NCBI GenBank assembly: GCA_934234215.1
Contig: CAKQHB010000002.1
Coordinates: forward strand, 62,001-126,000
Length of the DNA stretch: 64,000 bases
Reading direction: 5' to 3'
DNA from: an uncultured Cuneatibacter sp.
Lineage (GTDB): Bacteria; Bacillota; Clostridia; Lachnospirales; Lachnospiraceae
Of the stretch, positions 1 through 8,406 are shown piece by piece. Under the pieces are notes generated by a model. That model saw nothing but the letters and a program-made list of their open reading frames with translations. It was not told the origin of the DNA and made no database searches. A program made the position numbers and the translations under genes. The number at the start of each line of letters is the position of its first letter. The stretch's first letter is position 1.

Positions 1-1
1 T

Positions 2-163
2 TTAATCTTTGAGGGAAAAGAGCTGATGCGTGTGCATCAGGATGATCGAATGGACGGGCTGGTACAGGATCTTTTGAGAGAGTCCACCTATTATTATATG
101 AATGCAAAGGAAAATGAGATCCATCTGGAGTTTCATTTTCGATTGGCAGAAGAGACAGTATGA
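2..163 (+). CDS. C-terminal end of an unidentified protein (partial)
   Basis: An open frame enters from the left edge and stops at the TGA at 161-163, giving 53 residues of the C-terminus of a longer gene. The tail is acidic and ends in a beta-strand-like stretch (EIHLEFHF). I do not recognise the family from this fragment. A strong terminator follows within a few bases, which supports a real gene end. Function cannot be assigned without the upstream sequence. Confidence 0.6.
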   Translation, partial: LIFEGKELMRVHQDDRMDGLVQDLLRESTYYYMNAKENEIHLEFHFRLAEETV

Positions 164-166
164 TGC

Positions 167-213
167 AAAAAACGGACTGTCCGCATGATGAAATGTGCGG
201 CAGTCCGTTTTGT
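167..213. terminator. Bidirectional Rho-independent terminator
   Basis: An inverted repeat with arms AAAACGGACTG and CAGTCCGTTTT, extended inward by CCGCA/TGCGG, is flanked by an A-run and a T-run. It lies between the partial + gene and the - strand deacetylase, so it probably ends transcription of both. Confidence 0.85.
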
Positions 214-229
214 GTAAAAAGAGCAAATA

Positions 230-1417
230 TTATTTTTCGTAATAGCCGAAGGTGTATCCGGCAGCACGAGCCTGGTCGATGAAGTCACCGAGAATCGCGG
301 TGTTTGTGGAGGAGACTGCGTGCAGCAGATAAATCGCACCGGGATGCAGCTGAGAAACGACCTTCTGCAAGGTTTCCGCCTGATCCGGCTGGTCATCTGT
401 CACCCAATCCCGATGGGCAAAGCTCCAGAATACGGAGCGATAGCCGAGGGACTGATTCAATGCCAGAAACTGTTGGCTGAAAATACCGGCAGGGCAGCGG
501 AACAGGTACATGTCGTAGCCAAAGTTTTCTTTGACGTAGTTGTGGAGACTCATGACATCCTCTCTGGCAGCATCGAGTCCGAGACTGGGCATACCGTCTG
601 CTGGATGGGTATTGCTGTGATTGCCGACAACGTGTCCCTCATCGATCATGCGCTGTACCAGCTCCGGCTGAGATTTCGCATAGGGCATAGTGATGAAAAA
701 GACAGCACGGACATTCTTTTCTTTCAGAACATCCAGAATCTGCGGTGTGTAGCCATTTTCATAGCCTTCGTCAAAGGTCAGATAGATTGTGTTTGTGGTG
801 CCTTTCAAAAAGTCGGCATTCAGACTGCCGTAAGCGGTCTGGTAGGAGATACAGCCGGTCGGACGGTTGAACTCATCCCGTTGATCGGAAGCATATCCGA
901 AGGGAATCGAGGTATTGTCCAGTGCTGCGAGGTTGCTTGTGTCAATGGGGGTTGTCGGAATCTCGGTGGCAGTCGTTTCCGAAGAAGCGGTGCTCTCTGC
1001 AGTGGATTCTGACTCTGAAGCATCGGCAGTTGCAGCAGCCTGTTCAGTCTCAGATTCGGCAGAGCCGTCAGAAGCCTGCGCAGAGCTTAACGAAGATTCA
1101 GACAGATACTCTGTGGCGATGTAACACTCCTTACCGTTGTACTGAACGCGGCTCCAATCCTCGCTCCAGCCGGTGCGCACGATGGTGTCACCTGCCAGCA
1201 GGATAGCAATGCTGTCGGAATGATCGGAACAGCTTGTTCGAATGTTGACATTGGAAAGTGCGGTTGCAGTTTCTGAGACATCCTGAAAAGGAGAATCGTT
1301 TGCTTCTGTGGAAGCGGAAGCACTTTCGGATTCACCGGTGGATGGTGTGTTTTTCTGACAGGCTGTGAGGCTGAGAACGAGGGTCGCAGCGAGAAGAAAA
1401 GCAATGATTCGTTTCAT
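230..1417 (-). CDS. PdaA-like polysaccharide deacetylase, secreted lipoprotein
   Basis: A 395-residue protein. Residues 1-20 form a lipoprotein signal with lipobox LTAC. Residues about 45-107 look like a bacterial SH3 domain, followed by a Ser/Ala/Glu-rich linker to about 165. The C-terminal half is a NodB-type deacetylase with the metal-binding motif TFDEGYENGYT, the HSNTHP histidine pair and RCPAGIF. The TFD-x-GYENGY form is typical of PdaA, which de-N-acetylates muramic acid so that cortex muramic-delta-lactam can form. The start is the ATG at 1417, with GGAG six bases upstream; an in-frame ATG at 1429 is less well placed. It lies directly downstream of sigG on the same strand, which fits forespore expression. 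The SH3 domain and lipid anchor go beyond the minimal PdaA layout. The exact sugar substrate is inferred. Confidence 0.85.
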   Translation of the reverse strand: MKRIIAFLLAATLVLSLTACQKNTPSTGESESASASTEANDSPFQDVSETATALSNVNIRTSCSDHSDSIAILLAGDTIVRTGWSEDWSRVQYNGKECYIATEYLSESSLSSAQASDGSAESETEQAAATADASESESTAESTASSETTATEIPTTPIDTSNLAALDNTSIPFGYASDQRDEFNRPTGCISYQTAYGSLNADFLKGTTNTIYLTFDEGYENGYTPQILDVLKEKNVRAVFFITMPYAKSQPELVQRMIDEGHVVGNHSNTHPADGMPSLGLDAAREDVMSLHNYVKENFGYDMYLFRCPAGIFSQQFLALNQSLGYRSVFWSFAHRDWVTDDQPDQAETLQKVVSQLHPGAIYLLHAVSSTNTAILGDFIDQARAAGYTFGYYEK

Positions 1418-1462
1418 ATAAGACTCCATTCCGGAGCACAGAGGCTCCTGTTGTTGCTGGCT

Positions 1463-1491
1463 TGAGTATACCATATGTTTCACAAAAATAC
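1463..1491 (-). promoter_or_regulatory. Possible forespore-type promoter of the deacetylase gene
   Basis: On the - strand a GTATT box lies 14 bases upstream of GGTATACTC. This loosely resembles a SigF/SigG promoter and also contains a sigma-A-like TATACT. No matching -35 for sigma-A is present. The call is weak. Confidence 0.3.
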
Positions 1492-1544
1492 TATTTGAAC
1501 AGGGCAGAAAAGATGATAACAGCATTCAAAAATACAAAAGCATT

Positions 1545-2324
1545 TCATAGCGTCAGGTAAGAACGCATGGATTTTAGTGCATTTTTTTCGAGACGGCTGA
1601 CCTGTGCCTGACTGATGCCGATAGCTTCTGCCACTTCCATCTGGGTTTTTCCGTGGTAAAAGCGAAGATTGATGATGGATTTTTCCCGCTCCGGCAGTCG
1701 CTTGAGAGCTTCATTCAGGGAAAGCTCCTCGATCCAGTGTTCTTCCCGGTTTTTGCGGTCGCTGATCTGATCCATGACGTAGAGGGTGTCACCGGAATCG
1801 GTATAGACCGGTTCATACAAGCTGACGGGGCTTTGGATTGCATCCAGTGCCTGGGTGATCTCCTCGCTGGGAATGCCGATTTCATCTGCTATTTCCAGTA
1901 CGGTCGGTTCTCTTAGATTTTTTCGCGTCAGACCTTCGCGGGCGTAAATGGCTTTGTACGCAATGTCCCGCAGAGAGCGGGAGACGCGAATGGCAGAATT
2001 GTCCCGCAAATATCGTCTGATTTCTCCGGAAATCATAGGCACCGCATAGGTAGAAAATTTCACCTGCAGCGAACAGTCAAAGTTGTCGATGGCTTTGATA
2101 AGTCCGATACACCCGATCTGAAACAGGTCATCCACATTTTCATTGGACGAGGTAAAGCGCTGTATGACGCTGAGCACAAGCCGGAGATTTCCGCGGATAT
2201 AGCGTTCTCTGGCAGCTTCGTCTCCGGCTTTGATGCGGTGGAGCAGATGCTCCTTCTCTTCATTTTTTAGCAGCGGAAGTTTTGCGGTATTCACTCCGCA
2301 GATTTCTACTTTGTATCCTGGCAT
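1545..2324 (-). CDS. sigG: RNA polymerase sporulation sigma factor SigG
   Basis: A 259-residue sigma-70 family protein of SigG length. It begins MPGYKVEICGVNTAKLPLLKN, the conserved SigG N-terminus. Region 2 (DDLFQIGCIGLIKAIDNFD, then KFSTYAVPMISGEIRRYLRD) binds core enzyme and the -10 box. The C-terminal helix-turn-helix (GKTQMEVAEAIGISQAQVSRLEK) reads the -35 box. SigG drives late forespore genes. The start is the ATG at 2324, behind GGAGGATTTT. The frame is open 19 codons further upstream, but the SigG N-terminus fixes this start. It is followed by a PdaA-like deacetylase gene, a likely member of its own regulon. The usual neighbours spoIIGA and sigE are not in the window. Confidence 0.95.
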   Translation of the reverse strand: MPGYKVEICGVNTAKLPLLKNEEKEHLLHRIKAGDEAARERYIRGNLRLVLSVIQRFTSSNENVDDLFQIGCIGLIKAIDNFDCSLQVKFSTYAVPMISGEIRRYLRDNSAIRVSRSLRDIAYKAIYAREGLTRKNLREPTVLEIADEIGIPSEEITQALDAIQSPVSLYEPVYTDSGDTLYVMDQISDRKNREEHWIEELSLNEALKRLPEREKSIINLRFYHGKTQMEVAEAIGISQAQVSRLEKNALKSMRSYLTL

Positions 2325-2389
2325 AAAATCCTCCATTTCGGGATGCATTCTGGCTGAGTGACAGCAGAGCTTGCGGGTCATCCTAGAAA

Positions 2390-2419
2390 AATCATGCTCA
2401 GTTTTGCGGAATTTATTCC
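2390..2419 (-). promoter_or_regulatory. Candidate SigF/SigG-type promoter of sigG
   Basis: On the - strand GGAATA is separated by 17 bases from CATGATT, close to the SigG pattern TGnATA - 17/18 - CATnnTA. sigG is known to be read by SigF and SigG in Bacillus, so the position makes sense. This is based on pattern only. Confidence 0.4.
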
Positions 2420-2521
2420 GAGAGGAAAAGAGGTCTGTTCAGCAATAGAAAAGTATGCTATCATAAAAAACGGCAAAATCTTTTCAGAAAAAAGAAGAAA
2501 ACAGCCGTGAGAGGTTGAAAG

Positions 2522-3199
2522 ATGTCAGAAAAAGAGCAGAAGGATTCCGTATTGCAGACAATGCGGCAAAAAGTGCAGGAAGCGCGGATTGTTTTGATCG
2601 GAATTGGAAAAGAATGGAGTAAACAGCAGCCGGATGTTCGTAAGAAAGCATATGAGCAGTTGGCAAAGCTGGTAGAAAACAAAAACTATTTTATTTTGAC
2701 GATGAATACCGACGATGAGATTTACGATGCCGGATTTCAGGCAGATCGCATCACAGCGCCGTTTGGAAGTGACCACCGCTATCAGTGCAGCGTGCCGTGC
2801 TGTGAGGAGCTGTGGCAGGAGGCGGATCGACCGGCAGATGGACGCTGCCCGCATTGTGGTGCGCCGCTTATTGCAAATGTGCGTGGGGCGGATCAGGCAG
2901 CGGTTTATGTGGAGCAGGGATATCTTCCGTCCTGGCAGGCATATACCCAGTGGCTTACCCATACGCTGAATCAAAAGGTCGTGATTTTGGAGCTGGGTGT
3001 TGATTTTACGATGCCAGCCCTCGTGCGCTGGCCCTTTGAGCGGATCGGAGTTCTGAATCTGAAAGCCCAGTTTTTCCGGATCAATCAGCAGTGGTATCAG
3101 CTTTCCGAGGAACTGGCGGAGACGGGACGGGCGTACAGTCTTGCAGAGGATAGCTGCAAGGTACTTACGGAAGGAGTTTTGAATGATTGCAATCATTGA
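2522..3199 (+). CDS. Sirtuin-like (SIR2 superfamily) protein lacking the catalytic His
   Basis: A 225-residue protein that follows the sirtuin plan: a glycine loop (VLIGIGKEWS, residues 24-33) where sirtuins have GAGxS; TMNTDDEIYDAGF (60-72) matching the TxNxDxLhxxAG strand; then four zinc-ligand cysteines in the pattern C89, C93/94, C109, C112. The sirtuin catalytic HG motif aligns with FG (residues 81-82), so the general-base histidine seems to be missing. It may bind NAD or ADP-ribose without deacylating, or use another residue. It starts 16 bases before a clear GAGGTTG-type ribosome site context and overlaps hisH by 17 bases, so it is translationally coupled to the hisHF operon. The upstream region has a possible extended -10 (TGC-TATCAT, 2456-2464). 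Confidence 0.6.
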   Translation: MSEKEQKDSVLQTMRQKVQEARIVLIGIGKEWSKQQPDVRKKAYEQLAKLVENKNYFILTMNTDDEIYDAGFQADRITAPFGSDHRYQCSVPCCEELWQEADRPADGRCPHCGAPLIANVRGADQAAVYVEQGYLPSWQAYTQWLTHTLNQKVVILELGVDFTMPALVRWPFERIGVLNLKAQFFRINQQWYQLSEELAETGRAYSLAEDSCKVLTEGVLNDCNH

Positions 3200-3812
3200 T
3201 TATGATGCAGGAAATCTTCGCAGCGTTGAAAAGGCGCTGGAGGCGTTGGGACAGCAGGTGATCGTGACAAAGGATGCGGAAACGATCCGACAGGCGGAAA
3301 AAGTAATCCTGCCGGGCGTTGGAGCATTTGGAGATGCGATGGCAAATCTGCAGCGACTGGGTCTGGTGGAAGTGATCCGGGAGATCGCTGCATCAGGAAA
3401 GCCGTTTTTGGGCATTTGTCTGGGCCTGCAGCTTTTGTTTGAGGACAGTGATGAGACACCGGGCGTGCCGGGACTTGGCATTTTGCGGGGACACATCAAA
3501 CGGATTCCGGAGCAGCCGGGATTGAAGGTCCCTCATATGGGATGGAACAATCTGGAACTGCACCATGACGGTGCGCTGTTCCGTGGATTGCCGGAGCATC
3601 CATATGTATATTTTGTGCATTCTTATTATCTGGAGGCGGAAGATCCGGACATCGTGACGGCTACGGCAGAATATGGAGTGACGATCCATGCATCGGTGCA
3701 GAGCGGAAATCTCTTTGCCTGTCAGTTCCATCCGGAAAAGAGCAGCCAGATCGGGCTTGCAATTCTGAAAAACTTTGCGGAGCTTCCGGAGAAAGGAGCG
3801 CAGGTATGCTGA
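3183..3812 (+). CDS. hisH: Imidazole glycerol phosphate synthase, glutamine amidotransferase subunit HisH
   Basis: A 209-residue class I glutamine amidotransferase. It begins IAIIDYDAGNLRSVEKAL and has the oxyanion strand PGVGAFGDAM, the nucleophile elbow GICLGLQLLFE (Cys near 79) and the C-terminal FHPEKSS carrying the catalytic His and Glu. It supplies ammonia to HisF in histidine synthesis, making IGP and AICAR. Its start lies inside the 3' end of the sirtuin-like gene, and its end overlaps hisF by 7 bases. No other histidine genes are in the window, so hisHF is either split from the main his operon or works alone here. Confidence 0.97.
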   Translation: MIAIIDYDAGNLRSVEKALEALGQQVIVTKDAETIRQAEKVILPGVGAFGDAMANLQRLGLVEVIREIAASGKPFLGICLGLQLLFEDSDETPGVPGLGILRGHIKRIPEQPGLKVPHMGWNNLELHHDGALFRGLPEHPYVYFVHSYYLEAEDPDIVTATAEYGVTIHASVQSGNLFACQFHPEKSSQIGLAILKNFAELPEKGAQVC

Positions 3813-4567
3813 CAAAGAGAATTATTCCATGTCTGGATGTAAAAGGCGGTCGTGTCGTCAAAGGTGTGAATTTTGTTGATCTGAAAGATGCCGGAGATCC
3901 GGTGGAGATTGCGGCGGCATACGATGCTTCCGGCGCAGATGAGCTGGTATTTCTGGATATCACCGCATCGTCGGATTCGCGGGAAATCGTGACCGATATG
4001 GTGCGCCGCGTTGCAGAAAAAGTGTTCATTCCGTTTACCGTTGGCGGCGGCATTCGCACCGTAGAGGATTTTAAGCGAATTTTGCGGGAAGGTGCGGATA
4101 AGATTTCGGTTAATTCCGCTGCAATCGACAATCCCCGTTTGATTGCGGAAGCCGCAGATAAGTTTGGAAGACAGTGCGTTGTTGTTGCAATTGACGCCCG
4201 CAGACGCCCGGATGGCAGCGGATGGAATGTCTACAAGCACGGCGGCAGAGTCGATACTGGTCTGGATGTGCTGGCATGGGCGGAGGAGGTCGATCGGCTG
4301 GGCACCGGGGAGATCTTACTGACGAGCATGGATTGTGACGGTACAAAGGCGGGCTATGATAAGGAACTCACTGCGCAGGTCGCAGATCTTGTGGGCATTC
4401 CGGTGATCGCTTCCGGCGGTGCCGGGACAAAGGAGCATTTTTATGATGCACTGACTGCAGGAAAAGCGGACGCAGCGTTGGCAGCGTCATTGTTTCATTA
4501 TAAAGAATTAGAAATCATGGATCTGAAACGATATTTGGCGGAGCGCAAGGTGTCGGTTCGAATCTGA
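3806..4567 (+). CDS. hisF: Imidazole glycerol phosphate synthase, cyclase subunit HisF
   Basis: A 253-residue TIM barrel, the normal HisF length. It shows the diagnostic start MLTKRIIPCLDVKGGRVVKG with the catalytic Asp near residue 11, the phosphate loops VGGGIRT and ASGGAG, and the second catalytic Asp in SMDCDGTKAGYD. It uses ammonia tunnelled from HisH to close the imidazole ring. The ATG overlaps the end of hisH, so the two subunits are co-translated. Downstream comes ung after 22 bases. Confidence 0.97.
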   Translation: MLTKRIIPCLDVKGGRVVKGVNFVDLKDAGDPVEIAAAYDASGADELVFLDITASSDSREIVTDMVRRVAEKVFIPFTVGGGIRTVEDFKRILREGADKISVNSAAIDNPRLIAEAADKFGRQCVVVAIDARRRPDGSGWNVYKHGGRVDTGLDVLAWAEEVDRLGTGEILLTSMDCDGTKAGYDKELTAQVADLVGIPVIASGGAGTKEHFYDALTAGKADAALAASLFHYKELEIMDLKRYLAERKVSVRI

Positions 4568-4589
4568 AAAGAAAATTAAGGGAGTAATT

Positions 4590-5312
4590 ATGGCAGCAAT
4601 CGACAATGACTGGCTGGAGCCATTAAAGCCAGAATTTCGGAAACCGTATTATGCAAAATTATACAAAACGTTGCAGGAAGAATACCAGACCCATCGGATT
4701 TTCCCGCCGGCAGATGATATTTTTGCAGCATTTCATCTGACCCCGCTGCATGAGGTGAAGGTTGTGATTTTGGGACAGGATCCGTATCATGGAGAGGGGC
4801 AGGCACATGGATTGTGCTTCTCCGTTCGCCCGGAGGTGGAGATTCCACCGTCTCTTGTGAATATTTATAAAGAACTTCATGATGATCTCGGCTGTTACAT
4901 TCCGGATAACGGTTATTTGGTCAAATGGGCAAAGCAGGGTGTCCTGATGCTCAACACCGTTTTGACGGTGCGGGCGCATGAGGCATTTTCTCACCGGGAT
5001 CTCGGCTGGGAAGAGTTCACGGATGCAGCGATCCGAATCCTGAATGAGCAGGATCGCCCGATTGTATTTTTCCTGTGGGGAAAACCGGCGCAGAGCAAGA
5101 AAGCGATGTTGAACAACCCGAAGCATTTGATTTTAGAAGCACCGCATCCGAGTCCGCTGTCCGCGTACCGTGGATTTTTCGGAAGCCATCCGTTCAGTCA
5201 GGCAAATCGCTTCCTGATGAAAAACGGGATAGAGCCGATCGACTGGCAGATCGAAAACAGAAGCGCGGGAGCAAGTGAGGCAGCAGAGGCCTCAGAATGG
5301 AGAAAAGCATGA
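4590..5312 (+). CDS. ung: Uracil-DNA glycosylase, family 1
   Basis: A 240-residue protein of UDG family 1. The water-activating motif GQDPYHG (near 64-70) is followed by GLCFSV, and the DNA-intercalating loop HPSPLSAYRGFFG is near 187-199. It removes uracil from DNA to start base-excision repair. The end overlaps the uppP start (ATGA), and it sits 22 bases after hisF, so it belongs to the same operon. The last 20 residues are Ala/Glu rich and go beyond the fold. Confidence 0.97.
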   Translation: MAAIDNDWLEPLKPEFRKPYYAKLYKTLQEEYQTHRIFPPADDIFAAFHLTPLHEVKVVILGQDPYHGEGQAHGLCFSVRPEVEIPPSLVNIYKELHDDLGCYIPDNGYLVKWAKQGVLMLNTVLTVRAHEAFSHRDLGWEEFTDAAIRILNEQDRPIVFFLWGKPAQSKKAMLNNPKHLILEAPHPSPLSAYRGFFGSHPFSQANRFLMKNGIEPIDWQIENRSAGASEAAEASEWRKA

Positions 5313-6142
5313 ATATTTTTGAATGGCTGAAAGTAATCCTGATCGGTATCGTGGAGGGTATCACGGAATGGCTGCCCATCAGCAGCACCGGCCACATGAT
5401 CCTTGTGGAGACGTTTCTCCCGTTTAAGGCGACCGATGTGTTTACCGCCGATTTTATGGATATGTTTAATGTTGTGATCCAGCTCGGTGCAATCCTCGCT
5501 GTTGTCACGATTTACTTCAATAAATTGAATCCATGGGCAAAAGGCAAGTCTCGAGCAAAGCGCCGTGCAACCATCGAACTTTGGAAAAAGGTGATCATCG
5601 GTTGTATCCCGGCAGGCGTGATCGGTGTTCTGTTCAATGACTGGCTGGAAGAAAAAATGTACAATGCCTATGTAATCGCAGCAACGCTGATTATCTATGG
5701 TATTGCTTTTCTCGTTGTTGAGACACTGCATAAGGGGAAAGAGGGACGCATTCAGCGCTTCTCCCAGTTGGATTACAAGACCGTTATTTTGATCGGTCTG
5801 TTCCAGGTATTGTCCCTGATTCCCGGAACTTCCCGTTCCGGTGCAACGATCCTCGGCGGTATCCTGTTCGGCTGCTCCCGCTACATTGCAGCAGAATTCA
5901 CCTTCTATCTGGCAATTCCGGTTATGTTCGGTGCCAGTGCATTGAAGATCCTGAAATTCGGCTTGGCATTCACCGGAACACAGGCGGCAGTGCTGATCCT
6001 GTCGATGGTCGTAGCGTATGTAGTATCTGTGCTGGCAATCCGGTTCCTGATGGGATATATCAAGAAGCATGACTTCAAGGCATTTGGATGGTATCGAATT
6101 GCGCTGGGTATTATTGTGCTGCTGGCGTTGGCGGTGTTCTGA
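5309..6142 (+). CDS. uppP: Undecaprenyl-diphosphatase (BacA/UppP)
   Basis: A 277-residue multi-pass membrane protein. The two family signatures are present: EGITEWLPISSTGH near the N-terminus and PGTSRSGATILGG in the second half. It dephosphorylates undecaprenyl pyrophosphate, recycling the lipid carrier for peptidoglycan and giving bacitracin tolerance. I chose the ATG at 5309, which overlaps the ung stop and has GGAG 6 bases upstream, over the in-frame ATG at 5297. The basic loop near residues 75-85 (KGKSRAKRR) is likely cytoplasmic. The gene is followed by foldback element B1. Confidence 0.96.
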   Translation: MNIFEWLKVILIGIVEGITEWLPISSTGHMILVETFLPFKATDVFTADFMDMFNVVIQLGAILAVVTIYFNKLNPWAKGKSRAKRRATIELWKKVIIGCIPAGVIGVLFNDWLEEKMYNAYVIAATLIIYGIAFLVVETLHKGKEGRIQRFSQLDYKTVILIGLFQVLSLIPGTSRSGATILGGILFGCSRYIAAEFTFYLAIPVMFGASALKILKFGLAFTGTQAAVLILSMVVAYVVSVLAIRFLMGYIKKHDFKAFGWYRIALGIIVLLALAVF

Positions 6143-6155
6143 ATTTAATAATTAG

Positions 6156-6328
6156 TAATAAAAACGACTGCTTGGAAAAACTGTCCATTTTCGGCTCAGT
6201 CTGTACCTCTTTTTTTCCGTCACTCGCGAAACGCGCCTGCGGCTTGAACGATCGCTCGTTGACGGAAAGAGGCACAGACTGTGCTGCGAAAACACGACAA
6301 TGCTTTTCCAAACAGTCGTTTTTTATTA
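6156..6328. repeat. Family B long foldback element, copy B1
   Basis: An imperfect inverted repeat about 173 bp long. The outer arms (TAATAAAAACGACTGCTTGG against its complement at 6308-6328) and inner arms (CAGTCTGTACCTC at 6198-6210 against GAGGCACAGACTG at 6269-6281) are separated by small bulges, giving one long hairpin. The apex carries CGCCTGCGGCTTGAA, matching the apex motif of the other B copies. It lies just after uppP and may end its transcript, but it is far longer than a normal terminator. Confidence 0.8.
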
Positions 6329-6451
6329 CATACCAAATTCAGACGCCATTGTGGAGGGGGTATGCAGGCTGTTTTTTGATACATGCCAATTTCATGGAAG
6401 AGGCACATAGATTATATACCAAATTGGAATACCGCTTTTGAAAGGGGGATG

Positions 6452-6480
6452 TTGACGGCGGATTTACTGGTAGTTATAAT
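6452..6480 (+). promoter_or_regulatory. Sigma-A promoter of the hybrid kinase operon
   Basis: TTGACG, a 17-base spacer and TATAAT form a near-consensus promoter, with about 27 bases between the expected start site and the coding start. The stretch 6329-6451 upstream holds two copies of ATACCAAATT (6328-6337 and about 6416-6425) and nothing else I recognise. Confidence 0.8.
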
Positions 6481-6513
6481 ATAAGAAATTTTTTGGAAAG
6501 AGTGTGGTTTGTG

Positions 6514-8406
6514 ATGCCGGAGGAGAAGGCGAAGAAGAAACATTACAGCAAGTTTTATAATGCGATGCTGAGTATTTTGCTGTCCGCGTTGTTTGTGTGT
6601 GCTTATACGTTTACTTTGCAGCGGATGATGAATGAGACGACTCTGAATCATGCGATCGAGGAGAACAGCAAGCGCACGGATGCGATGTATGCGGGCGTTC
6701 AGAATTTTCTGACGAAGGAAGATTTTTCGGAAATTAACGACAGAGCAGATATGAGCTCAGAGTTATATCGGACGCTGCAGGGACATTTGAACGAAATTCG
6801 CAGCATGAATTCAACGAGATATTTTTACACGGCGAAGAAGAATGCGGAGGGGACGCTTATCTATCTAGTGGATGGTCTGGATTATGATGCGGACGATTTC
6901 GCATATCCGGGAACCGCGATAGAGGACGAGATGGTTCCTTATATTGAGCGGGCATTGTCTGGAGAGATTGTATATTCACAGGATATTTTGGATACGACAT
7001 GGGGACATATTTTCACTGCCTGCTATCCGATTCGGGAACAGGACAGCGGTGAGATCATGGGTTCTTTGTGCATCGAAATCGACATGGAGTCTACCTATGC
7101 ATTTATCGAAAAGTGCAATCAAAAAGCAATCGTGGCGACTGCTTCGGGAACGCTGATCGTTGTGATAATTCTGACATGTGCGTGCATCTATTTGCAAAAT
7201 GAGCACAGAAAGCGGGAAGAAAGAGCGAGAGCTCTGGAAAATATGGCGAATGCGGCGCTGGCTGCGGATCGCGCGAAGTCCACGTTTCTGTTTAATATGT
7301 CTCACGACATTCGGACACCGCTAAATGCGATTATTGGATATCTGAATCTTGCGAGAAAGCATTTGGATGACAAAGAGCGAATGACGGATTATATGGACAA
7401 AATTGATAATTGCAGTACGAATTTGTTGTCCATGCTGAGTAATGTATTGGATCTGGCGCGAATCGAGAGCAATAAGATCGTGCTGGAAGAGAGTCCACTG
7501 AATGTGGAAGAGGCATTTCGAGATTGCATTGAGATCTTCGAAAATACAGCGGCGGAAAATAAGCAGGATCTGACGGTGTCATGTGATTTATCGAGTTCAC
7601 AGGTTTATCTGGATAAAACCCGTTTTTCGGAGATCGTGATGAATTTGCTCAGCAATGCTTTGAAATATACGGGCGAAGGCGGCAAGATTCATTGTGAGAT
7701 GCATCAGGAATTTTCCAAAGAAAGAGAACGCTGGACAGACCTTATCTTTTCGGTGGCGGATACTGGAATCGGAATGTCCAAAGAGTATCAGGAGAAGATT
7801 TTTGATGCTTTTTCCAGAGAGCGCAATACGACGGAAGGCGGCGTAGAGGGCTCGGGAATAGGGATGTCGATTGTGAAAAAGCTGGTGGATGCAATGGATG
7901 GTACGATCGAGCTGAACAGTGAAGTTGGAAAGGGAAGCACTTTTACAGTGACGATTCCATGTCGTTTAGTTCAGGAAAGCTTTGCTCCGAAAAAGAGAGA
8001 GACAGAAAAGAAGGAAAAGTCTCTTCTGGAGGGAAGACGAATCCTCTTGGCGGAAGACAATGATTTGAATGCAGAGATTGCCATCGAGCTGCTGGAAGAA
8101 GAGCAAATGCTGGTGGATCGTGCTGCCGATGGCGTGCAATGTTTTGAAAAGATTCAGAAAAGTCCTGCCGGATACTATGCTCTGATTTTGATGGACATTC
8201 AGATGCCGAAGTTAGACGGCTATCAGGCAACGGCGAAGATTCGAAAATTGCAGGATGCGGAAAAAGCGAATATCCCCATTATTGCGATGACGGCAAATGC
8301 ATTTTCGGAAGACCGGGAAAAGGCGTTGCAGGCAGGAATGAACGACCATGTGGCAAAGCCGATCGACATGGAGGCGCTGTTTGCAGCGATGTTAAAGTAT
8401 GTATAA
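6514..8406 (+). CDS. Hybrid sensor histidine kinase/response regulator
   Basis: A 630-residue protein. Membrane helix 1 is near residues 17-37, an extracytoplasmic sensor domain covers about 40-205, and helix 2 is about 207-228. The HisKA dimerisation box has FNMSHDIRTPLNAIIGYL with the phosphorylated His. The ATPase domain shows NLLSNALKYT, DTGIGMS and GSGIGMSIVKKL. A fused receiver domain (last 125 residues) has LLAEDND and the phospho-acceptor Asp in LILMDIQMP, and ends with the conserved Lys in HVAKPID. No DNA-binding output domain and no separate regulator are adjacent, so the phosphorelay partner lies elsewhere. The start could be the ATG at 6514 or the GTG at 6511; GGAAAG lies about 12 bases upstream. 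The signal is unknown. The gene overlaps alkA by 8 bases. Confidence 0.93.
   Translation: MPEEKAKKKHYSKFYNAMLSILLSALFVCAYTFTLQRMMNETTLNHAIEENSKRTDAMYAGVQNFLTKEDFSEINDRADMSSELYRTLQGHLNEIRSMNSTRYFYTAKKNAEGTLIYLVDGLDYDADDFAYPGTAIEDEMVPYIERALSGEIVYSQDILDTTWGHIFTACYPIREQDSGEIMGSLCIEIDMESTYAFIEKCNQKAIVATASGTLIVVIILTCACIYLQNEHRKREERARALENMANAALAADRAKSTFLFNMSHDIRTPLNAIIGYLNLARKHLDDKERMTDYMDKIDNCSTNLLSMLSNVLDLARIESNKIVLEESPLNVEEAFRDCIEIFENTAAENKQDLTVSCDLSSSQVYLDKTRFSEIVMNLLSNALKYTGEGGKIHCEMHQEFSKERERWTDLIFSVADTGIGMSKEYQEKIFDAFSRERNTTEGGVEGSGIGMSIVKKLVDAMDGTIELNSEVGKGSTFTVTIPCRLVQESFAPKKRETEKKEKSLLEGRRILLAEDNDLNAEIAIELLEEEQMLVDRAADGVQCFEKIQKSPAGYYALILMDIQMPKLDGYQATAKIRKLQDAEKANIPIIAMTANAFSEDREKALQAGMNDHVAKPIDMEALFAAMLKYV

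Noticed and set aside
5198..6070. A 290-codon open frame opposite uppP
   Set aside because: It lies fully antisense to a clear uppP gene and has no recognisable protein features.
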